A stretch of DNA of 64,000 nucleotides from Plectrocnemia conspersa (taxonomy: Eukaryota; Arthropoda; Insecta; Trichoptera; Polycentropodidae). This document shows, in pieces, positions 11,263-23,160 of this stretch (the first letter of the stretch is position 1; the number at the start of each line of letters is the position of its first letter). The notes beneath the pieces were generated by a model. It did no database searches. It was not told the origin of the DNA and saw nothing but the letters and a program-made list of their open reading frames with translations. A program made the translations under genes and the position numbers. The DNA lies in the NCBI GenBank assembly GCA_009617715.1, contig VTFK01000450.1:124001-188000 (forward strand). The letters are read 5' to 3'.

Positions 11263-11439
11263 CTGTATTTTCACATTTACGCCATAAAATTTACCTGTCG
11301 ACGAACTTAAATCTCGTTTTTTTCAATATCCAAAAAGGTTTTTTACGACAAATACAAAAACGTAACTCGAACTTCACAAAAATTTGCGACGCACCTGTGT
11401 TTGAGATAAACGTTAAACGATAATCAAGGGTGGGCGTTT

Positions 11440-11765
11440 TTAAATATTTCGTTTCGTTCAAAAAATTCTGAGAATTTCGGTCATAGTAGACATCGCCGAT
11501 AAACATTCTATTCATACATATTTTTCGAAGGCGTAAAGGCATTTTTTGTTGAGAAGAGGCGGCTCATTGCCTTGTATAACAAAATAAAGGACCATGGATT
11601 TTTGTGCGGCACATTGAGAGAAAAACCACTACTTGTGTTGCTCAAGTATATGAATTGTTTTATTCTTATTTTTTAGTATTACCAAATATTTCTGGATTGT
11701 TCGATCAATTATTCGAATATTTATATAGTTAAAAATTTGTCGAAGAATTCTGATAATCGTATATT
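11440..11765 (+). repeat. dispersed repeat Y, plus-strand copy
   Basis: Reverse-complement similarity to 44990-45310. Shared blocks are gaatttcggtcatagtag, then aaataaaggaccat, then tgttgctcaagtatatgaa, then attcgatcaattattcgaa-like sequence. A short echo lies at 1230-1275. It may form one element with repeat X just upstream. No protein is visible. Confidence 0.7.
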
Positions 11766-12360
11766 CGATTAAGATCCCTATCGTATACGTATGCAAGCAC
11801 GGCGGTGGCCGGTATAAAATCGACCAGTACCATTAAAGATATCTACAATACTTTTATGTTTTGTTAATTGATGGTTGTGTTATTATTGTGCGAAATTATT
11901 GGGTGTTCCAAAATACTGATTTCTTACTTTTGTTTGGCCATTTTGCTTTTGTGACTTTCTAAAGAACCCAAAATAAATTGTTGAAACCCTACAGTATATT
12001 AATGCTTTGGTATATGTATATACTATGATAATAGTTTGGTCCATTAAACATTCTTTATTGCTGTTTAAATTTAACTCACGATTAAAAAAATAATGTTACT
12101 TATTGCTATTATTAAAGCTTAGAAGCAATAACAGATATTTTAATGCTTGTTTGATTTTATTAATGTGCACCATGATGTGTTTTTGGAAAAGTTCAATGAA
12201 GTTGCGTGTTGCATTGTGCGTGTTCATTACAATTCAATCACTATTAACTGTATTTTATACATGTTATGGTGACTTCTTTTTAGCATATACTACTTTAAAT
12301 TTAAATTTTATTTTCCATTGTAATTATTAGGCGCTTCGAGATTATAACCTATTCACTACC
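11766..12360. other. AT-rich non-coding DNA
   Basis: Nothing recognisable; the frame at 12103-12330 has low-complexity AT-rich composition and no gene signals. Confidence 0.4.
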
Positions 12361-12364
12361 ATAG

Positions 12365-12861
12365 GTGGCCATGATTTTTCTGGTCGACGCCACGATGTAA
12401 CCTCAAACTTCTTAGTGGGTTGTTTGTCCTTGTAAGCAGTGCGTTTACTCTTGCATTATAACGATGAGCCCAAGTTTCATCGTCAATAAGAATTTTTAGA
12501 CAGTCCAGATCTGCTTAACTGACAGGCAGTACCCACTTTGCCTTTTCAAGATGATAGTCTTCCAAAGATTCAGATTTACTGTTTGAAGAGCGCATGCCAC
12601 TTGTAGATCTTACAATCCATGACCAGTAAAAAAAGACGCCTTGCATTTTCATAGCGTTAACTTTTAAAAGGGCATCGCTTTAGTTTGTTAATAGTGCTTC
12701 AAGTCTACCAGATTGTATTCGAAACATTAAATCATCAGCTCGTAAAGTTATTCCTGCAACCTAAGCACACTTAACCGCCAAAGTGATCTATGCGCACGTC
12801 CTTGCATTTGATTGCGAAAGTGCATAATATTTAATACAACTGTTTGCTGCTTTGCCGCCAT
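12365..12861 (-). pseudogene. Tc1/mariner-superfamily transposase remnant
   Basis: On the minus strand a possible start MAAKQQTVVLNI (ATG at 12861) is followed, after several stops and frame changes, by LKILIDDETWAHRYN (DETW codons at about 12470-12484) and KKFEVTSWRRPEKSW further on. This order (an acidic-DETW motif, then a PKKF-like basic segment) matches the catalytic region of mariner-type transposases, whose first catalytic Asp lies in the (G/I)DE(T/K)W motif. The copy is clearly dead. Terminal inverted repeats were not found. Confidence 0.5.
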
Positions 12862-15800
12862 CTGTAACTATGCATACACACGTGCAATCTTCTCATTCTC
12901 GTTCGTTCGCTTCGTAAAGTGGCCAAGCTGTCTGGTCTCACTTCCTGGTGCATACGCCTCGGTCCTGGAATGCAACGTAGATACTTTATAATAATAATAT
13001 TAGCAACTTCTGATCTTTCGGCGAAAATCTCGCAGAGAGAGAGTTGTACGTACGAAAAACGAGGACTGTGAAAATTTCATAATCTGCTCTAATGGCGTTA
13101 CGTAAAAAGACAAGAAAGTCATACGCGCGGTTTTTCTCGAGCTGATCAAATTGTTTTTTTTTTTTTAGAAATTGTGCGTGCGTTTCGGTTACAATGCTAC
13201 ATAGATAGTTTTTCGTCGTTGTGTGTAATTGCGCAATTTCACTCACTTCTATTGTGCCGAGCGATGATTTAATGACGAGTATAATCTGCTGTAGTATTTC
13301 AACTTCTCGTTTTAATTAAGAGGGTGTTGCTGTTGTTGCGTCACGATTGAATCGGATGACACGCGAGGGTATGATTCTGTATGTATCTATCTGTATAAAA
13401 TGGCTCAGATTTAATTGACGCTTTATTGCTCGAGCGCATGAAAGCTCGATGGTTTAGTGCGGTTGAAGATGTCTACAATTATGTACCATATAAAGCGAGC
13501 GATGATTGAACACTGAAAGCATGTTATAATTATGCATGTGCGATTTGTATTCTTTGTAACATTGCGCACGACATAATGTTGGTTTTGTTCTGTGATATGA
13601 AAAAATAAAATAATTCTTATATATTCAAAACAAAGCAGTAACAACTGATGGTTTGATTCTCACGGTTGCAAAATTGATAAATAAATCTAAGCCACACTTT
13701 AGCAACCTAATTAATTTCGACTTTTAAACGCAACGAAAAAAAACTATAGTTACATCACCGAGATTCGCATTTTGCACTTGCTTTGGTGAAATAGTGAGAT
13801 TTACCGTTCGCTAGTTTCAACATCAGACAAAATCTCAACCGAAAAAATGATAATTGCAAATTAAATTCGTAATCAGATAATGCCGAAATCGTGAAGGCAT
13901 AACAAGTGTTGATAATACAGCAAAAAAATAATAATATAATATTGTAGATACATCGATGGCATTTCACGATATCATAATGCTCTTCGCGCCTTTTCATAAT
14001 ATGCTTAATTTAACATCTGCTACTCGCAGTGTATATAAATCACGATTTCATCGCAATCACGCCAAATGGCAACAACGGAGGAATGGCAGTGTAATTCTCT
14101 CGAGAATTAACCAGATCTGCTATCGCAGCTTCGGAGTTGCGACACATCATTCACAGAGCGTCCGCTCCGGAGCTACTTGCTAAAAAATCCCCTACACCCT
14201 TTCCATTCTGTTGCTGCAAAGCTTGCGAAAGACGGTTATAATAGACAATTGGCAACGACTGACACTCGGCGTTGCTGCAAAAACGTGCAAGTCCATTTTT
14301 TAGTCGGTTTGTTATTTTTTGCAAGAGCAGCGCCCAAAGCTCTCGATCGTGAGTTTGCCTATTTGGGTCACGGAAGAAGAGTGTTTAAAGTCTCGGCAAT
14401 ATAAACGCTAATCGTGCATGTAAATATTGAGACATTCAGAACGCAAATAGTGTGTCAGCACTTGGTGCTGTGCCGGCGAGGCAACATATGGAGGATGGTA
14501 ACACATATCGGTTATCTAACCGCGGAGTGCTTTCATCGAGAGATGCAAAAACAATGATGAGCGCTGTGCTATGGCATAGCAATAAAATTACGAGAGCACC
14601 GAGTCGCAATATACGATGTCACTCAATAATATATGGCTACAAAGTTACAATAATAAAGCTGCATACAACTGGTGCAAGTTACCTCTGAATTGCAGCCTCA
14701 AATGAGATGGAAAGAGTGAGATCTCATTAGATCTTATTTAGTTTAAGGACTGAAAAAACATTGCTCTAAAATTTGGAAGCTTTAGATATCATTAGAAGTC
14801 TTATATGTGCGATATTTGTTAATTCGATGTTGAAAAAATACTGAAGTGGCGCATGATGCGCAGCGTCTTTGTATTTTTTTTATTGCAAAACGTCCGCGCA
14901 CTCGTCCTCCCTCCATAGCTCCCAGCACCATAAACGTTTTCTTGCCATAAAAGCTCTTAGGACCTCTTCTGAGTGAGAACTACAGGATGCGCCTCATATA
15001 CGTGATTGAGAGGCGATTCGTGATGGAAAGTTTTGTGCATATTGTCGCCCACGAAATTCGTTATATCCTTCGACGGCAATACAGTTCGAAATATTTTTCT
15101 GCTTTTTTTAATGTTCAAGATTCCATACCATTGAATAAGACTTTTTTGGTGAACCGAAATACATTTAAAAAAACAGTAACGAATTATATGGATATAGTAG
15201 CTTTCATATTTGTGATTATTTAGAAGGTCATATTTGCGTAAATCCTTAATCAAAAAAGAAAATCCGACGGCCCTCACTTACACTTCCTCACTTATCGGCG
15301 GTCTGCTGGCGATTGACAGCTTCTGCATGCAGGAAAAATTCAAGTATGTGCATTAGGATTCATGTGCCAAATCACGTTTCCCTTGCTTTAATTGCTTACG
15401 CACCTCATTTAACGTCAAAACGAAATACTTGTTTGTTTGAATTTAAAATTATATTTATTTTTCAATTGCCTTTCGATGTCTTTGTTTTGCGTAAGACTTG
15501 AAAATTAACTATATAAGCTGCGAGCTGTAGAGTACCTTAGACCCTTAGAGAGTCACGATTGCGTCCCTTATTTTGGAACGTTGCGGTTAGGACATCAGTG
15601 CTCGAGAACGCCATCCTGTTTCTCAACGAACTTGCTAGACACAATAATGTTTTCAGCAATATTTTATTATTGTTATTGTTAAATGCAAGTTTGACTTCTT
15701 TTGGCATTTTTACGTGCCTCCGGCCCGTGAGCTCATTTGGGCTGGCACGCCGCAGACATCAAAATTCAATAAATCTTATTTTTTTTATGTTAAAAAATGA

Positions 15801-16499
15801 AATTTAATTATTAATTGATATATTTTTTTAATATACTTGATTATAAACACTTTTGCCAGTTAAAAATTAAGCTCAGATTTAGGATGTTTTCGGAGAATTT
15901 TGGTGTACATGCATGACAAACAAATGATAACTTTGTATTTGAGAATTTTGAATGGCCCGCAGATAATTTTATAAATATCCAAACGGCCCTGGGCATAAAA
16001 AAGGTTGCTCGTCGAGGTTTTATCTTTATTGCTATATTAGTTTTAACTTTTGTGCATTTTTTTTTGTAACTAAAGTCTTATTCGTAATTTATAATTATTT
16101 TTTGAAAAAATAAAATAAAAATATATGTAATTAAATTTTGGCCTGTTAATTTACAAAGAAGATTTAATAAATATTTTTTTAAAATCCGTCACTATCTGTC
16201 GGTCTTATTACGCACATTCATCAATCTTTAACTCATCTTCCGAATCTGTGGCTCCCAATCATTTTAAACACATTTTTTATTGGTACGCGATTCTCAGTTT
16301 AACGTTTATTGATTTTATCATTACAAAAAAAAAACAATTTTTACGACAATGTAATGCATGAAGAAATAAATGGTCTAAAAAGGTTTTTGTACACAATCGT
16401 CTTATTGATAATCGTAGATAACACAATAAGGATCAGCGTATAAAGTATTTTTAAAAGTACCCGAATGTAAGGAATATTATTTAAACGCTTCTTTATTGT
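12862..16499. other. non-coding DNA with GC-richer patches
   Basis: No gene is supported. Moderately GC-richer patches at about 12880-13260, 14040-14700 and 15240-15340 produce short open frames on both strands without splice or start signals and may be conserved non-coding elements. The remainder is AT-rich. Confidence 0.35.
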
Positions 16500-19400
16500 T
16501 TGAAACCGAAAATATTCATACTGCTTATTTATTTATTGCAATTGCAATTACATTTATTCAATGACAGTTCTTTAAACTTATGCGATCGCTTTGGTTTATT
16601 TGTGTCTGTAGTTTCTTCAGCTATATTTTACTATATAGTATATTTTCTATTGAATCGTTATACCGAACTCGTGAATTGGATGCGTCGGTCTAAAATATTT
16701 TTGCTGTTTTTCATCACGACCGAGCCGAATTTCAGTATAAAACGATTCGCTCGAAAAAAAAGATGCTTCGATTTTTTAAGCGTGACTGGATTCAAAGTTA
16801 AATTGCAGGTTCTCCAACGCAATCAGACAACGGCACAAAACACAAAGACCATAGAGTTTCATTTTCTGCTTGGGCGACTGGCGAATATTACAAATTTTCA
16901 CGGTTAAAAAACCGCGTGAAATCTCGCGGATTAGTCTCGAAGCCGGAGACGGTTCGGATTTTTTGTCGCCTTCGTCCAGGTGACACACATGAGGCTGTTG
17001 TCATCCTCGATTGTTTGCTCACGTCTCGCTGTCGTCCCACTTTCGTTGCCGGTTTTCGTTGTGAGATTTTGCGAGTGTGCAAACGGTAAAAGAAATCAAT
17101 GCACCTTCGATGCTCGAGATGTTACGTGATTCGGGTGATGATTTTTTTTTATTGACCTGAAACTGGTATGATGTGTATTTTTGTCTTGCATTGTGGTGCA
17201 TGCATATATTTTTTAATTTATTTATCTATATGTATGATTTAAACTTAAACATGGACTGCAACGTTAACTGGGTTATCAGACGTCTTGTGAAAAATAATGA
17301 CATTTTTTCCTGTTAAAAGAGAACGTATTTTATGTATTCAAATGTATTCAGGCAAAGCTTGTTACTTTTCGCTTTTTAATGAAAACGTGACTTTTCAAAG
17401 ATTTCATTTCTTAAGAGAATTGTGTAATATATACCAAACATACATGGTTATATGAATTGCAGATTTGTTTTAAATTAAATTTATATTAAAAACACGCAAG
17501 GAATTTTAAAGTAAGGAGCAAGATAAAGTCGTCTGGAATTGATATTCAACTTGATTCTATTCACTGAAGTCCTACCCTAATATCGTCCTTGACACCCTTG
17601 AGTGCATAATTCGCAAATTCTCAGGGGTTCGAATAATGTATCAAGTTCGCCATTATAAAAGAATATGGATACTTTAAATGTTTTTAAAGAATACTTATCG
17701 TGACCTTACTAAATTGCTTAATGCATTTATTATTTAGTATTACATACTATATTTGTTTGATATTTTTAAAGCACAAATACAAATTTAAAATGTGTACTTA
17801 ACCAAGTGTCATAGTGTTTATTTTTTACATAAGGTTATAAGGTTTTGTGCAACAATTTTAAGTCACGTAGAATTTATTATTCCAAATTTTCGTATTTACT
17901 AAGAAAATCTGTATTTGTGTATTCACTAAGAAAATCTGCCATTTCTGTAGTTATTAAGTGTTCGTCTTGTGGCATGCCTCGCATTTCATATATTTATAAT
18001 ACTCTTTTACGTCACTGTCCATTGTATGGGGTCGTTTATAAATCAGGTTTTTACATGTGCCCCGAATAATGGTTTTACCTGGGTACAACCGCATCACGGA
18101 ATAAAAAAGGAGCATTACGGGAGAGGATATGTTCCCACGGGCCTCCTCGCTCGTCTCACACCACACGCCATCTCCCTTTATCTTATCGTCAGAAACTTTG
18201 AATCGAGATAATGAAATAATAATAATAAAAAATAACATCCTAATTAATAAGCCCATTGCGCATTGTCAATTTTAGTCGGCCGATAAAGGCATAACATTTT
18301 TTTATTTAGTATCCAAACGCATTCTTTGGCTCGACAATGCCAGTTAGAATTCAGTCGCAGTGAATGTTATTCGTGTTTTGAACTTTTTTCTTCTCGGGCC
18401 CGCGGGTCGGCAGATGTTCGGCAGGTTCGCCTCTCTTCCCCCTGAGATTTAAGGTAAATGATCGATTTAAAGTACCTAAGATGCGAGCGTATAAAAAAGA
18501 GCCCTCCAATGCGGCGGACGCCTGTTTATTTTTGTTGTTGTGTAATACGGCACAAAAAACTTACATCCTTTCTAAAGTATCACTGACGTCGTAGGAGAAC
18601 GTTGATATTTGAAAGGGTTATTTTTTTATACGCGGAACAGATTGCGTTCTCTAGATTGGATCAGTATTTGTCCTTGTTGATATCGATACGAAAAAATAGT
18701 CAAACCGACATTTCACGCTTAATTGTACATACATAAATCTCGTCTGAATGCGTTTGAACTGGATTCGAGCGAGGTAATAAAAATACTGAATGCATTTGCA
18801 AAGTGAAGTTGTTTAAGTAAAGATAAAAGCATTCTCAACGTAAATATAGAGGCATATAAATAACTTAATGAAGCCTCTTTATGACTCGGACGTCACCAAC
18901 ATTGCAACACAACAAACTTATCAGAGTTCCTCTGTCTTAAGTTCAAGTTCTTGGACGTTTATTATGCTTTTCTCGGACAGACATTTAATATTGAACTAAT
19001 ATAATTGATATAATGAAATGAACTACGTTGTTATATATAATATATAGATATTATATACAACTAGGTTAAGATACGTTCCATTTTAAATTACCATTGTATA
19101 TAACTATTATATATTATATTATATTATATAAATTATTTTATTTAAAAAAAATTATTTAGTTAGTTTTTTTGTTAGTGTATGGATTTTTATCAGTCATTAG
19201 TAATAAGACTGATGTGCGTTCTATAGATTTTGACATTAAATAACATTGTAATTATCAAAAATAACTATAAATGCTAAAAAAACAGCGATAGTGTGCAGTA
19301 CCGTGCTTTGACATGCATTTATTTTTACTTCAAATTAAAAAGTTTGAGGTAGAAAATTGGGCCGTATAAATTGATATTTAAGGTTTCAAACCCTAATGGG

Positions 19401-19577
19401 TGTGACGCTGTTGGAAACTGGTAATAATTTATTGTATAATATGTATTACATATATCGTTTTCTCAGAGCAGTGGTGAAGAAGTTGGCGGAGGGATGATGT
19501 TCAGTGGATGGTCCTCGGATGTCTTGTAGTTGTGGCAGCGGCGGTGTAATCGAAATTAAAAATATAAAAATAGTAAT
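16500..19577. other. non-coding DNA
   Basis: A 135-codon frame at 16500-16907 starts at TTG, is low in complexity and rich in hydrophobic residues, and is not credible as a gene. GC-richer patches at about 16880-17110 and 18360-18560 may be regulatory. Nothing else is recognised. Confidence 0.35.
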
Positions 19578-19807
19578 AATCAGATAAGATCTTCCCTCTA
19601 CTTCCCTATCCAACTCCCGTAAAATCAGTAGCTAAATCGCGACGGTCAACCCGACCGCGGTCGTCATTCGGACGATCAAGGAAGAAGGCCTATCCTAACG
19701 CCAAAGCTAGGCTGGGTAATATCCGGTCGCCCATGGGCCGAAACTCCCGAGCCTAATGCGACCGTGTAAGGAGGGCGTGAGCCCATTTAAAAAAAATCAG
19801 ATAAGAT
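19578..19807 (+). mobile_element. short retroposon with 13-bp target-site duplication
   Basis: The 13-mer aatcagataagat occurs at 19578-19590 and again at 19795-19807, exactly flanking a GC-rich 204-bp insert (19591-19794) in AT-rich DNA. The insert ends with gagcccattt and an A-run immediately before the second duplication, as expected for target-primed reverse transcription. The insert (for example gacggtcaacccgaccgcgg) resembles neither SINE family in this window. It is either a 5'-truncated non-LTR element (3' end only) or a distinct SINE. Confidence 0.85.
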
Positions 19808-20420
19808 AAATTTAGAAAAAATGGAAAATCCTTTACACAAATTAATTTTTGTATTTCAAATGATCAAGGTTTATTTACTGACTAGAGATCTAGAACTACT
19901 GAAAATTACATTTGTGCCTCTGAAACAATACGTGTTTAGGCGTTTTATATTTAAATTTAGTCTTGTCGTAGTTACCGATTCTGGAGGTCAATGGGAAAAT
20001 ATGGTCTCGCGTAATATTTTTGTGGTGTTTATCAGCATGATTATAGCAACGTTCTCAAATTGAAAGTCTTAAAAATGTACTATGATTTTTTATGGTTAGT
20101 ATAGAAAAGTGTGCTATATGTATGTTATTTTGAATAAAAAAATTTGAAGTTTCAGAAAAGCAAGCACATGTTATTATATGTCCAATTAATTGTTTATATA
20201 GTAATTTTTTTTTTCATCTGTAGTAAATTGAACATATACGTATTTGACGCTCATTGTGTAGTTTTCAACATGCATCTTATTTTCGTGGCAAACATCTTGT
20301 TATATAATAATATCAGATAGCTTATAGAATGGATATGTTTTGATACAACAGTGTCTCTGTATACGTGTATGTGAAAACCTACCTTTTGATTACTCGACTA
20401 AATTACTCGATGCGTGTGAA
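19808..20420. other. AT-rich non-coding DNA
   Basis: Nothing recognisable; the frame at 19821-20063 has no supporting signals. Confidence 0.4.
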
Positions 20421-21300
20421 CCGATTATTACACAAAGCGCATGCTTTCAATTGCATTTCATCTAAAAAAAATGCACTTTGACCGTACGCGCACATCAATC
20501 ACGAGTGCCAGTGCGTGTGAATCGCTCCTATACAATGCCGTTTGGTTTCCTTCCTGATTGTTCACGGACATCAATAACTGTAAGTTATGAAAAATGGGAG
20601 CACACACCAGCGCACATCATAAAAAAATTGCCAACAATGGGCTTATGTGACATTAAAATGTCATCAGCATCATGCGGTCACATTATAAATGGCCGAAACG
20701 AAAGTTGACGCGTGTAGAGCAAGCACAAAAAACTCAGATACACCAGTCAGATTATGCTAATCGGGCCGATGTCACGCTGTGAACTACAATGTAGACTACA
20801 AGCTATTTTTTTAATATATGTAGGATGGAACGATACGACTTGGCTCATTCACATGCCCTCGCGAAAAATCACGATTTCGACCATCGAAAGGTATTGTGTT
20901 GCGCAAAGGGCAATAAAGATTGATAAAATCTCACAGTCCATAGGGCGTGTGCATAAATAAATCTCGCGAGTACTTCGAGTTAATAGCGGCGATAAGTCTG
21001 CCTCGGAAGACCAATGTTAATGGCGATGCCGAAAAAGTCCAAAGGGATGAAGTTTCAAGGGCAAGTTGGTCTCTCTTTCTCTGTCGTAACGCGGGTCTGA
21101 ATTTATTATTTCAACGATTATAACGAGGCGGCAGGATAACGACGACGCCGTTAACAATCCTGCGAACTCCTTTAATGATCGCGCAAAATAATCCCGGGGA
21201 TTAGCAATGCGGGATTCGCGGGGGTTCGGAATTAATTACGACATTTATACGTGCCGGATAAGAGTATTATCTCCACGCTTCCAATTATGTATGTATATAA
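20421..21300. promoter_or_regulatory. GC-richer island with paired K50 homeodomain-like sites
   Basis: CpG-rich sequence, especially 20950-21250. At 21189-21203, TAATCC and GGATTA face each other three bases apart, an inverted pair of the core bound by Otx/Bicoid-class (Lys50) homeodomains, with another GGGATT at 21211-21216. A cis-regulatory role is inferred from composition and motif pairing only. Confidence 0.35.
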
Positions 21301-21444
21301 CGAGAAGTACTCGACATTTTTCAAGTTGTTTAGTCGCTTATTTTAATAACTAATATGTTTGACTTATCACATTAAAATCAACTTGATTTTGATTGATTTT
21401 TATTTTTTGAATGAAAAAGCCTGATAAAATCATATCAGGTACTG

Positions 21445-21560
21445 CTTAGCAGTGATGTTTCTCAGACTTCTAATGGTCGCCTCAGCGTGAGCGCTTGGAG
21501 CGAGTTCGGGTTAAATCTCGCTGTTCCAAGTAGAAAGCGAAGTGGTAGTGCTGTGTCCTG
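21445..21560 (+). repeat. SINE-like repeat Z, fragment
   Basis: Shares tttctcagacttctaatg with 54386-54405 and a tctcgctgttccaagta segment with the copies near 55300 and 58605. Too diverged to define ends. Confidence 0.4.
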
Positions 21561-22084
21561 ACTGAAATGAGTGAAATTTATAAGAAAAGTAAATTCTTGT
21601 TGAAAGTAATTCAAAAGGGCCGTGTTCTAAATATTACATCATTTATAATTAAGGGAAATCCAGCGTGCCCACCAGTTTTCGATCATCTGGTCAATCTCAT
21701 AAACATTCTAATGAATATCTTGCTGGACTGTATATATGATTCATAAATCAGCAACTTCGTATTTATATGGAATGTATAATCTAAGGTTCGCTACCTGTTT
21801 CGAAACTGTCAAATTGAATATCAACGACAATTTAGAGCAGCATATAATTTGACTAGCGCCTAAATTATATTTTCTCTAGTAAAAATATATATCTGTAGAA
21901 AGCCAGTGAAAATATATAACACGCTCACACTGTAACATATAGTCATTTGATCTAATCTCAAACACGCCCTTGTTTATATAATTAAACTCTTTTTTTAATA
22001 GGCAAAATTATTATTAAATTTGCGCCAATTTTGAATCCCGTACAATTTGTGTAATTATTACTTTACAAGACGCGCTTGTATCCA

Positions 22085-22130
22085 AGTCTCAGTCGATGCT
22101 CGGAGTAGCTCCGCTTCGTGCGATATAGGA
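22085..22130 (+). repeat. SINE-like repeat Z, short fragment
   Basis: The block gtagctccgcttcgtgcga (from 22105) matches the A-box-like core of the copies at 41087, 55301 and 58606. Confidence 0.45.
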
Positions 22131-22229
22131 TATTTATCCGAATTTCCGATCGTCAAGTGCGTCAACATAACACAATAACTAATATTAATCAAATCACTCT
22201 GCGTGTTTATTTAAATCTTTCCTGCTAGT

Positions 22230-23160
22230 ATACATAGGGTTAAATGATTTATGCATAGATTAAATAATAGAGGTCCCAAAATAGAAGTCCACACTTCACC
22301 ACCTCACATTCGCTTTGTGTACCATTTATTACAACTACTTGCTGTCTATCATTTAAATAGCTTTTTCATTTTTAATTTAGCGTTGGTCCTACTATTCTAA
22401 TATGTTTTAATTTCTCTAATAGTATGTTATGGTCTATTGTATCAAAAACTTTTCTATAAAAAGTCTATAAATAATGCTGAAGTTTTATTTGTATCGTTTA
22501 AGTTTTGTTTTATTTCATTAAAATAAAATAAAAAAGCTGGATATTTTGTATTGGATTTGTTTCTAAATCCGTATTTTAATGTGATAAAAAAATTATGTTT
22601 TTTTTAGAAATCATTTTTTTTTGATAGAAATAGTAAAACCAATATTGGACAATAAATGTTTGCGATCCTCTTATCATCAGCTTTGCATAAAGGAATTATT
22701 TTGGCAATTTTTAAGCAATCGGGAAATATTTTCTTTTTTTAACTATTATTGAATATTTTTACTAAAATTGGGGCAGTAAGACTTTTAATTGATTTGATTG
22801 TTTTAACTGTTAAGCCATCAGTACCAGGCGCTGAGTATTTTTATATTTGTTTGTGTATCATATGGCTTCTTCTAATTTAGTTTTGTGAACATAAATATAT
22901 CTATTAACTTGAGCCATCTTTATGATTGTGTTAATTTATATTTGATCTGATAGAAATATTTCAATTAAAATAAAATGTTTATTAAATTCATCAGCTATTT
23001 TTTTGATCTGTAGTTAAATATCCATTATTATTTAGAATAACTTATTTCTCATTTTTCTTTTCTGAAGTAATTTTAAAATATTTTTCCATATTTTAAATTG
23101 GTTATTATTAGCATTATTAAACATTTAATTATATTTAGGTTCTAGCTTTCATTTGTAATA
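22230..23160 (-). pseudogene. non-LTR retrotransposon reverse transcriptase remnant (LINE)
   Basis: On the minus strand, broken by many stops and frameshifts, the order of motifs is that of a LINE ORF2: KIADEFNKHF (upstream of RT), APGTDGLTVKTIKSI (RT1), CLKIAKIIPLCKADD and a PILVL block (RT2), a KYGFRNK segment, TIDHNILLEKLKHIRIVGPTLN, then YLNDRQQVVVINGTQSECEVVKCG (shown here in part), then NLCIN at 22240. The catalytic YADD block is missing because the copy ends near 22230. The family looks CR1/Jockey-like but the clade is not assigned. Confidence 0.82.

Noticed and set aside
16500..16907. 135-codon hydrophobic frame
   Set aside because: Starts at TTG, with low-complexity composition and no homologous pattern; probably chance.
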